Source: Hofstenia miamia
Taxonomy: Eukaryota > Xenacoelomorpha > Acoela
Reading direction: 5' to 3'
Assembly: GCA_004352715.1 (NCBI GenBank)
Contig: SCFE01000047.1
Location: forward strand, 1,490,092-1,554,091
Length of the DNA: 64,000 nt
Shown: in pieces, positions 54,426-63,388 of the stretch
Layout: each line of letters begins with the position of its first letter
How positions within the stretch are numbered: position 1 is the stretch's first letter
Made by a program: the position numbers and the translations under genes
Notes under the pieces: model-generated
What the model saw: the letters and a program-made list of their open reading frames with translations, nothing else
Databases searched by the model: none
What the model was told of the DNA's origin: nothing

Positions 54426-55206
54426 TGACAAGTACTTTCCTCTTGTATTCTTTTCTTAACCTCGTCTTCATTCCCTCATGATCTGTTCTATCTTTCTCTA
54501 TCACACCTAAGTACTTGTACCTCTCTTTGATTTCCTCAATCTTATCCCCACTGCTCATCCTCAAACCATCTCCATCTATGCACTTTCCTCTGGCCATTGT
54601 CACTGTTGCACAATTTCCTAATCCAAATTCCAACCCTGAATCTCTGCTTGCCTTCTCCAATGTCTCTACTTGCTTCTGCAACATCTTCCTTGAACTGGTA
54701 TAAATCTTCAGGTCGTCCATGTACCAAAGGTGACTCACTGCTCTACCATTCTTCTAAATCTTATACCCTATGCTGGTCTCCTTTAAACTTTCTGTGATAG
54801 GTATTAAGCTAACTACAAACAATAGTGGTTCTAAGCTGTCTCCCTTGAATATGCCCCGCCTAAACCTCAAAATGTGTCTGCTATCTCAGTCTCCCACTTT
54901 CCCATTTCCCTCTCTAGAAACTCAACCTATTTCCATGACACTCCATTGGCCTCTAACGTCCTCAATACCCACCTATGTGATATGCTGTCATATGCCTTCC
55001 TGCAGTTTATCCATGCCATTGCTGAGTTTGTCTTCCTTCTTCTACAATTCTCTATCACTGCCTGGTCTATCAACAGCTGATCTTTGCATCCTCTCGTCTT
55101 TGTCCTACTTCCCTTCTGCTCCTGTGGTATCAACCTGTTCTGTTCTAAATAACATGCCAGTCTACTTGAAATCACAGAATTTAGCCATTTCCACATTGTT
55201 GGCAGA

Positions 55207-55207
<1 letters not shown>
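54426..55207 (-). pseudogene. R4/Dong-like non-LTR reverse transcriptase fragment
   Basis: Minus strand, N to C: RLIPQEQKGSRTKTRGCKDQ, AMAWINCRKAYDSISHRW (motif A region), SHLWYMDDLKIY (motif C with DD intact), RYKYLGVIE and RLRKEYKRKV. This pattern (EQKGCRRxSRGCKDQLL.., AWIDYKKAYDSV, SHLLYMDDLKLY) is what I associate with R4/Dong-type elements; the clade is inferred, the LINE RT is sure. The first Asp of motif A is Asn. Frameshifts lie between motifs A and C. Its 5' side abuts an (ATT)n tract. Confidence 0.7.

Positions 55208-55247
<40 letters not shown>
55208..55247. repeat. (ATT)n microsatellite
   Basis: About 13 perfect units, running into an 18-base gap. It directly borders the R4/Dong-like fragment. 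Confidence 0.95.
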
Positions 55248-55265
55248 NNNNNNNNNNNNNNNNNN
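55248..55265. other. Assembly gap, 18 Ns
   Basis: Short N run at the end of the (ATT)n tract. Confidence 0.99.
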
Positions 55266-55880
55266 ATTACGGCTCGTTGACAAGTCTGGTTAACAATACA
55301 GTATAAATTCATACGCAACATTATCTCATAAAAATGATAAACTTCTTTAATATCAGTAAAAGTACGCCTATACACAAAAGCAGTCTTAATTTTTATTCTA
55401 GCATTATATACCTAAAAGTTATCAATGAGAAACTTATTCATTAATCCTTTATTCAATACTACTTAGTCTATAGTAAATAATCTCTTAAATAGATACAATT
55501 AATCCACTGATCAGTGCTATGAAAAAAATTACATAGAACCGAAAAAATATTCGCAAGAACACCAACATATGATACAAAATGATATTAGAAAATGCTTCGT
55601 CTGTTAATTATTTTTGTTTTGAATTTCCATAACTGCTTTTATAGTTACTTATTCCAATGTACTAAACGTGGGTAAGTCACTAAATCTTGGAAAAATACGA
55701 GAAAAATCAGCAGAAAATGTTAAAAAAGTTCAGCAGCATTCAAAAAGAGAAAAATGGAATTCCATATATTCATCATTAACACCTAATGAAATGATATCAA
55801 ATTTTATTAAAACTTTTCTTTTCTATTAGGACGTATGCTACCAAAAAACATATTCTCTAATTCAAATATTCAAAAATAAC

Positions 55881-56880
55881 TCCAAATAATGCTTCAAAAC
55901 CATGGATTGAATCTAAATGCATTGATTTAATCAAACGAAAAGAACAGAAGTGGAAAAGGCATCAATTCTCAAACAATAGAAAATAATAATAATTATAAAA
56001 TTGCACCAAATGTATGCAATCTTAGCATAGGGAAAGCAAGTAATACTTATTCACGTTCTCACTATCAAAATCTTTCCTACCAAAAAAATTTAAGGGAGTG
56101 TATTTACAATTTATGAAATAGAAAAAACATGAAAACTGAAAAATAGAAAAAAAATACTATAAAGATAAATCAATTACAAATACGAAAGAAATCTGCATAG
56201 CTTTCAATGAACATTTTGTAAATTTAGGAAAGTACAAGAGTTTGAATGTACCTTTTTACCTTAATATAACTGCAATAACTCCACCCACTTTCTCTATTCG
56301 TTGGAAAAAGCCACTAGATGATAATGAATACTCAACAAATGCTTGCTTAAATCTCTCGAAAGCATTCTAGTCGATTAATCACAGGATATTACTACAAAAA
56401 GTTAAATTTCTATGTTTTTCGTGTGACAGTATAGGTATCACTTCTAGTTATTTGTATAATCGTATGCAATTAATTAAACTTAATGAATCTTTTTCAGATT
56501 GGGCTAATAATCTTAAAAATGGATTGTCACAGAATTTTGGGCTCCTTACTATTTAGGCAGATAATACAATATTATTAATTCTAATACATCCCCAAAAAAG
56601 CATTCATTCTTGAAAAAACTTTAATTCATTCGATTAAAGCAATTAACTTAATTTCTCAAAAACTTCCAACTAATGTAAAAATTAAATTTATTCATATTCT
56701 AGGATTAAGTCATTTCAACTATGTCAATATACTCTTCACAGATTTAAACCAAAAATTTCAGGTACAAAAAATGGGGCTATCAAAGTAGTAGTTAATAATC
56801 ATAGCTTTAGTAATAATAATGAATACAGAAATATCTCAACCTTATTTCTACATCCACAATTAGTTGAGAATTCTTAAGGA
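55881..56880 (+). pseudogene. CR1/Jockey-type ORF2 remnant
   Basis: Degenerate plus-strand blocks in the right order: KPWIESKCIDLIKRKEQKWK (pre-RT), NLSKAF.SINHRILL (motif A, second Asp position is a stop), WANNLKNGLSQNFGLL (motif B) and ADNTILL (motif C, YADD changed to ADN). Many stops; old and dead. Confidence 0.65.
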
Positions 56881-56966
56881 TTTTCAATAAGCTTAACATA
56901 AACATTTAAAAATATATTTCGACAGACAAAGCTATAGTCAGTTTCCTTCGTTCCCTTTAAATTTAC

Positions 56967-57995
56967 TTGATTTTACAATACATGGGACACCAAAGTGATG
57001 GTCGTATGTCAGAGGCGCTGTCCTCCAAACTATTAAATGAACTTTTAAGTGGACTTCATAGTGAAGAAGAAGCACAGGATTTTCTATTTTCGAAACAGAA
57101 GACTCCTCTCCATTTAATATTTCAAAAACTTGACAAGAACCTAGCTGCAGAAGCTTTGTTGTGGTTGTTTAAGAAAGCATGTGAGAGTTGTTCAGAAATA
57201 TTTGGCGCTTCAACTACAAATTCAAATTCAACACAACATGTTGATACAGCACTAAACACAGTTAATTGTAGTGACAACACTCCCACACAAACTAATTTAA
57301 ACAATTGTGTTTATCAACAAGAAGATAAAAATGCTCTAGTGGAATCGTCATATTCCCCGCCTTTTAAAAGATCTGCAACAAAAGCAATCCCTCATGGCAC
57401 TACAGTGCTCACAATTGGTAATTCACTTCTTCAAAATGCACGAGGTGCTAGGCTAATTAAGGATCAAAAATGCACATTCCATTCTTACAAAGGGAAAAAC
57501 ACAAAAGATCTTATAGAAATCAGCAAAGACTATGGTTTGCAAGCAGTAAATACTGTTATCCTAAACACAGGCTTACTAGATGCCTTGCATGATAAAGAGG
57601 AAAACGAGTTTAGAAAAGATATTCTTGAGTTAATGGATGTAAGACAAAACAAGTTCTCTCCGAAAAAATTAGTACTACTTGAACTTACTCCAATATTGAT
57701 TGAAGAAAAACTGTATGCCAATAAAACTGTAGTAAAGTTCAATAAAATTATTGAAGAAATTGCTTCATCCGATGGAACTGTTGAAATGATTCCAATTTTT
57801 AAACGTTTTCTTAGTGGACCAAAAATAATAAATCCAAAGCTATTTTCAAAAGATAATTTACATTTATCTAATGCTGGACTTGCAAAGGTACTTGTCAGAA
57901 TCAAAGTATTCTTTCATCACTATGAAAATGTAGACACAAATAAAAGCAGAGTGTACAAAAAAAACCGCAGGAACAGAAGCGCTTTGGGAAAATAG
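56967..57995 (+). CDS. LINE ORF1 with SGNH-esterase-like domain
   Basis: An intact frame of 342 codons. Residues 1-140 are a variable N-terminal part with helices (SEEEAQDFLF, EALLWLFKKACESC) and a serine/threonine/asparagine-rich linker. Residues about 145-315 resemble an SGNH/GDSL hydrolase: TIGNSLL (Ser153, block I), VILNTGLLD (block III position), LELTPI, and DNLHLSNAGLAKV with Asp296 and His299 (block V, DxxH). Such an esterase domain is known in ORF1 of CR1/L2-type LINEs. There is no RRM. The basic tail (KKNRRNRS) may bind RNA. ORF2 follows 299 bases later on the same strand. Frame intact although ORF2 is broken. Confidence 0.75.
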   Translation: MILQYMGHQSDGRMSEALSSKLLNELLSGLHSEEEAQDFLFSKQKTPLHLIFQKLDKNLAAEALLWLFKKACESCSEIFGASTTNSNSTQHVDTALNTVNCSDNTPTQTNLNNCVYQQEDKNALVESSYSPPFKRSATKAIPHGTTVLTIGNSLLQNARGARLIKDQKCTFHSYKGKNTKDLIEISKDYGLQAVNTVILNTGLLDALHDKEENEFRKDILELMDVRQNKFSPKKLVLLELTPILIEEKLYANKTVVKFNKIIEEIASSDGTVEMIPIFKRFLSGPKIINPKLFSKDNLHLSNAGLAKVLVRIKVFFHHYENVDTNKSRVYKKNRRNRSALGK

Positions 57996-58067
57996 AATCC
58001 ACAAATGGGCTGCATGGATTAAATACACATTCCTATAGTGAAATAGCAAAGATTAAAAATTTCTCAC

Positions 58068-58409
58068 ATGAAGTCAAGCAGCTTCTCCAAAAGCTCATTT
58101 ACCTTATCAATTAATATGAGAGGGACTACAAGGTATGCCGTTTTTTATCTTGCAATTATATGTTCTGCATGTTTCAAAAATACGCAAATAGAATATGCTG
58201 ATAAGACAATAGCAAATCTAAACCCTGCAAACAGGAGGAACGTATGTTCTATAGCTCAGTGTAACCCTGTAGAGCTGTTTTGCTATATTTTAGCTAAATT
58301 ATCTGGTCTTATTATTTTTTGCTCTTATAAGGTCTGGAGATGTAAAAATAAATCCAGGGCCAAACGTGTTAGCATACTCCAACTTGGAGAAGACAATGAG
58401 GCCTCATAA
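58068..58409 (+). CDS. Open frame overlapping the ORF2 start
   Basis: A 113-codon frame with a hydrophobic segment (YAVFYLAIICSACF) and cysteines. It overlaps the 2A-coding frame. It may be the original 5' end of ORF2 before a frameshift near 58290, since it runs in frame with sequence similar in hydrophobicity up to that point. I do not recognise its fold. Confidence 0.35.
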   Translation: MKSSSFSKSSFTLSINMRGTTRYAVFYLAIICSACFKNTQIEYADKTIANLNPANRRNVCSIAQCNPVELFCYILAKLSGLIIFCSYKVWRCKNKSRAKRVSILQLGEDNEAS

Positions 58410-58638
58410 AAACTTGCTCAAAATTATATATTTAAATGCCAGGAGTCTTTCAGCTCACAGAAGTGAATTCATTGAACTCGTTAATGCTCTAGATTATAAC
58501 TGCCTGTACTGCATCACATAGACATGGTTGAACAATTACCCAATGGATCTTATCAATCCCAACAAGCAAAAATTTTCTATATTCCACAAAGATCGAGGAT
58601 CTCGGGAAGGTGGTCTTCTGCTTCTAATACCAAAGATC
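58294..58638 (+). pseudogene. LINE ORF2 N-terminus: 2A-like peptide and endonuclease start
   Basis: After a stop at 58291-58293 the frame gives a hydrophobic run (YLVLLFFALIR) and SGDVKINPGP at 58333-58362, a 2A-like motif (consensus DxExNPGP) with Lys in place of the usual Glu. Then KIIYLNARSLSAHRSEF, the start of an APE-type endonuclease, and YCIT-stop-TWLN, where TAG (58519-58521) stands at the catalytic Glu of the family's ETWL motif. It runs into the 1000-base gap. 2A-like peptides at this spot are known in CR1/L2-type elements. Confidence 0.75.
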
Positions 58639-59638
58639 NNNNNNNNNNNNNNNNNNNNNNNNNNNNNNNNNNNNNNNNNNNNNNNNNNNNNNNNNNNNNN
58701 NNNNNNNNNNNNNNNNNNNNNNNNNNNNNNNNNNNNNNNNNNNNNNNNNNNNNNNNNNNNNNNNNNNNNNNNNNNNNNNNNNNNNNNNNNNNNNNNNNNN
58801 NNNNNNNNNNNNNNNNNNNNNNNNNNNNNNNNNNNNNNNNNNNNNNNNNNNNNNNNNNNNNNNNNNNNNNNNNNNNNNNNNNNNNNNNNNNNNNNNNNNN
58901 NNNNNNNNNNNNNNNNNNNNNNNNNNNNNNNNNNNNNNNNNNNNNNNNNNNNNNNNNNNNNNNNNNNNNNNNNNNNNNNNNNNNNNNNNNNNNNNNNNNN
59001 NNNNNNNNNNNNNNNNNNNNNNNNNNNNNNNNNNNNNNNNNNNNNNNNNNNNNNNNNNNNNNNNNNNNNNNNNNNNNNNNNNNNNNNNNNNNNNNNNNNN
59101 NNNNNNNNNNNNNNNNNNNNNNNNNNNNNNNNNNNNNNNNNNNNNNNNNNNNNNNNNNNNNNNNNNNNNNNNNNNNNNNNNNNNNNNNNNNNNNNNNNNN
59201 NNNNNNNNNNNNNNNNNNNNNNNNNNNNNNNNNNNNNNNNNNNNNNNNNNNNNNNNNNNNNNNNNNNNNNNNNNNNNNNNNNNNNNNNNNNNNNNNNNNN
59301 NNNNNNNNNNNNNNNNNNNNNNNNNNNNNNNNNNNNNNNNNNNNNNNNNNNNNNNNNNNNNNNNNNNNNNNNNNNNNNNNNNNNNNNNNNNNNNNNNNNN
59401 NNNNNNNNNNNNNNNNNNNNNNNNNNNNNNNNNNNNNNNNNNNNNNNNNNNNNNNNNNNNNNNNNNNNNNNNNNNNNNNNNNNNNNNNNNNNNNNNNNNN
59501 NNNNNNNNNNNNNNNNNNNNNNNNNNNNNNNNNNNNNNNNNNNNNNNNNNNNNNNNNNNNNNNNNNNNNNNNNNNNNNNNNNNNNNNNNNNNNNNNNNNN
59601 NNNNNNNNNNNNNNNNNNNNNNNNNNNNNNNNNNNNNN
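58639..59638. other. Assembly gap, 1000 Ns
   Basis: The last 68 bases before the gap (58571-58638) recur with few differences at 61003-61070, so the gap joins DNA around two copies of one LINE family. Confidence 0.99.
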
Positions 59639-59733
59639 GTCTGTATGTTGAAATCCCACAGTATCTTAACCTTTTCATTTTCTATGACGCCCTGTGGCTT
59701 ATGCTCATACCACTTGTCTCCTGCTTCTAACCC
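59639..59733 (-). pseudogene. R4/Dong-like LINE fragment, short
   Basis: The minus strand, read with one frame change, gives KWYEHKPQGVIENEKVKILW and DFNIQT, the segment between RT and the C-terminal endonuclease of the same LINE type as 54426-55207. It starts directly next to a (TTA)n tract and ends in the gap. Confidence 0.65.
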
Positions 59734-59776
<43 letters not shown>

Positions 59777-59784
59777 TTATTATT
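59734..59784. repeat. (ATT)n microsatellite
   Basis: About 17 units with one interruption (tagt), bordering the R4/Dong-like fragment. Confidence 0.95.
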
Positions 59785-61002
59785 GACCTTATATTTTTAG
59801 CTTTAGTTTTTAGTGTTGTACAGTAACATATTGTGTATATATATTGCTTTGTAAATATTTGTATATAAATATGATGCAATGTACTCACAGTTCAAACTAA
59901 ATAATGCTGATTATTCAAGAAGGTCAAAAAATGTTTATCACATATTGTCAGTGATGTCCATTTCTAATTTCTTTTAAGGGATTATTTAAACTATCCTCTA
60001 TGTTTCCCCTGATTTTACTGCAAGGCTTTTTAAAGGAAATCCCTTAAGGCATCTTAGTCCTATGTTAAATTTAGTTTAGCTTTCAGCCATCCAAACACCT
60101 ACCATGTTCAACCCAGTTAGCATTTGGTGGTGCAGTTTCACACACACAAAAGTTTCCTTTTATGTTACCAGTTCTTCCAACATCTCCTAAACGATCTTCA
60201 GTGTTTCTTAATCATTTTTGAGCTAGCACATTTGACAGGGATTCCACATCATATTGTTCACTTTGTGCGTTCCATAAATTTGATAAATTCGATTGCAATA
60301 TCTAAGCTATTGAATATTTATAAATCATATAATTGAGATGCTTTACATTATATAGTCCTTACTAAATAGTGTAAACCTTTAAAAGGATCGCTTAACTTTT
60401 TAACTTCTCGTTTAATTTTAGATTTTTCTGTAAAAATATTTAATTGAACAGAATGGATATAGTGTTGGCCAGCACCAATAAATATATTTATTTTTTATTT
60501 TTTAATTCTATTTAAATAATCTGCAAATAATTCTTTTATTCAACTATAAATGTTTTCCAATATAGAATAAAAGTCCATTCTTATTTTGAAATAAACATTG
60601 TTGTCATTGTTACATTTAACTGACCTCTTATGTACACCAAAATGGAACTAGAAAATAATAAATTGGCTACAAGTATGATTTAAAAATAATTTATTTCATA
60701 GACAAATGAATATTTCTGCTTTACATCCAGGTGTTATTTAGTAATCCTTGATATATTGTATATTAGGCAACCCCATATTATTTTTGGATGAGTTTTTGCT
60801 GTAAAGCAATAAAGAAATGTTTATCTTCTTTCTAGATTAAAAAAATTTCACGCCCCTAGATGAAATTTGTCAAATATAATATAGATATGATTATAATAAA
60901 TATGGAGCTGTAAAAAAAGTAAAAAATCATAATACGGTATTATATATTGGGAAACAAGTACCGGTGCCGTACACCTCTAAACCCTAACATGTATATATTA
61001 TA
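59785..61002. other. Noncoding stretch between LINE pieces
   Basis: No supported gene. An open frame at 60124-60336 has no recognisable domain. Confidence 0.4.
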
Positions 61003-63126
61003 TAATTTTCTATATTCCACAAAGATCGAGGATCTCGAGGAGGTTGTCTTCTGCTTCTAATACCAAAGATCCTTAAACTAATCAGATATGAAGTGCTAGA
61101 AAAAAAGTGTTTATTAGGCAAAATAGCACAAGAACTTCTACTACACCAGAGATTCAAAAACTAGAAAAGGCAATGAAGAAAGCCTGCCAAGACCTAAGTG
61201 ACGCAAACATAAGCCTAGAGGAATATAATGAACTTAGAAATGCACTTAACACCAAAAAAAAGCAGCGTAAGGCTAGTCAGGACAGAAAATTATTTAGACA
61301 GTTGGATACTTGCAAAAATAAGTGGAATTTTTTAAATAAGTTCCTTGGTAGAAACAAAGGATCAAATGAAAATATTTCTGAGATTAACATAAAAAATTCA
61401 ATTGTAAGAGATCATTTTGAAATTGCAACACACTTTAATGAGGTTTTTCAAGCTATTGGCTTGTATAAAGGTACTAAAAAAGAATATAGCAAGAACAGGA
61501 AGTACACATGTAGTAGTAAGTTTAGCTTCTATTTTGTAAGCAAAGCAGAGTTGCTAAATGTCATACGCAAAATTGATAGTAGAAAGTCTTGTGGAAGTAT
61601 GGGAATTCCTATATTTATAATTAAGGAATATATAACTCATTTTGAAGAGCATTTGTTATTCGCAATAAACTATTCAATAAGCCAAAATAATTTTCCACCT
61701 GTTTTGAAAAGAGTGGACATTACTCCAGTCTACAAAAAAGGAGATCCACTGCTAGCAGAAAATTACCGTCCAATAGCTATTGGCAACCCATTTGCTAAAA
61801 TCTTTGAAAGATTGCTATACAATCAAATAATATCTTATATTAATGATAATAATTTGCTTTACAATAGACAATTCGGATTCAGAAAGTCTTACAGCACTAC
61901 AGATGCACTTCTTTACATAACTGAAAGTACCAGATATCACTTAAATGAGAATATCTCTAGTGCAGTCGCCCTTTTAGATCTGAGCAAGGCATTTGACAGT
62001 TTAAATTTAAACATCCTACATAAAACGTTAGGAAATAAATTTTTCGTCAAGTAGTATCGAATTAATAGCAGCATTTCTAGAAAAAAGGGAACAAAGAGTT
62101 AAAATAGGGACCACATTTTCAAAGTACATAGCTACAGAAAGGGGAGTTCCGCAGGGCTCCGTACTTGGACCCATTTTGTTTACTTTGTATGTAAATGATA
62201 TGCATGAATCAGTTAAATGTGAAGTGATTCAGTATGCTGATGATACTTGCTTAATTACACGAGACCTTAATGTAAAAATTTCAGTAGAAAAACTGCAAAA
62301 AGATATAGGAAACATAATTCAATATTTAAACATCAACCAATTACAAATAAATATGAGTAAAACGCAGTTCACAATATTTTCTCCTCCTATTAGCAAGATG
62401 TCATGCAAAGATATTTCACTAAGTGTAGAGTCAGGAGTGAGCATACATCAGGTTGACATCTTAAAATATCTCGGTGTAGAGATCGACCAGCAACTGACAC
62501 TAAAGAGATTTGTTTCCAGCAAAATTAGGAAAATGGCGATGGGGATCCGCTACCTACAGCAGATAAGGCACATAACAAGCAATAAAGAGCTGTTGAATGC
62601 TTTAGTTATGAGCAATTTTGTATATGCATGCACACTTCTAAACGGGTTATGTATAGCTGAGCATGAAAGGTTGAACAAGGTATTTAACTGGTCAGTGACA
62701 ACATTATTTAATATTAGTAAACAGATGATTGGAGAGAAATTGCAAGAAACACAAATCCTGGCGCCAAAATACTACATTCAGTTTGCCAGTCTTGTCACCT
62801 TGTACAAACACAATTACAAGTTAACCAATTCACTCGATTTTCTTAATACCTTTTACATAATAAATAAGCGTGCAAATAAATACATAAATAACAGCAAAAT
62901 TAGGTGCTTGCCATGGAGTAAATCCTTCTCAGTAGTCACATGCAACAGCTGGAATTCACTACCTGATGAAATTAGAACTGCCAAAACACTAAACATATTT
63001 AAAAAGAAACTAAAACAAAATCTACATTCACATCAAAAAATTCTAGGTTCACATCAAAAAATTCTAGGTAGTAGTAAGCGTCTAAATACATGGCAAAACA
63101 GCTTATCGCAGCATTTCTTTTTTTAA
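61003..63126 (+). pseudogene. CR1-like LINE ORF2, endonuclease-deleted, one frameshift in RT
   Basis: 61003-61070 encodes part of the APE endonuclease (FHKDRGSR-GGLLLLIPKI in the other copy), then the frame passes abruptly into the pre-RT region, so most of the endonuclease is deleted. 61107-62054 holds the palm: VDITPVYKKGDPLLAENYRP, QFGFRKSYSTTDALL and LLDLSKAFDSL (motif A intact). A one-base slip in the T run at about 62038-62043 shifts the frame. The next frame gives GVPQGSVLGPILFTLYVNDM (motif B) and QYADDTCLI (motif C intact), continuing to a stop at 63126. The C-terminal tail has SHQKILG twice in tandem. All RT catalytic residues are kept, so the copy is young, but it cannot make one protein. 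Confidence 0.8.
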
Positions 63127-63388
63127 ACAATATTTTAATGTGTTGATTTACTAATAATTTTATATGTGTTCATTTTAATTTTTTTATTGTACATAGTGTA
63201 GTTTGTAGTTTTGTAAATATGTTTATATTTGTAAATATGTTCCTTGCATATAACTTATATTGCATATTACAAACTGCAAAATAAACTATTGCTAGACTTA
63301 AATGATTTTTAAAAAGTAATAATTATAAATGCTTTATAGGCATACAAAAAGAACATTTGTACAAATTTAAACTTAAAAAGATTTAAAG
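63127..63388. other. LINE 3' tail and TRPM 3' region
   Basis: AT-rich sequence after the LINE stop, with repeated gtaaatatgttt words and an AATAAA at 63280-63285 that may be the LINE poly(A) signal. The minus-strand channel gene ends at 63389, tail to tail with the LINE. Confidence 0.5.
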
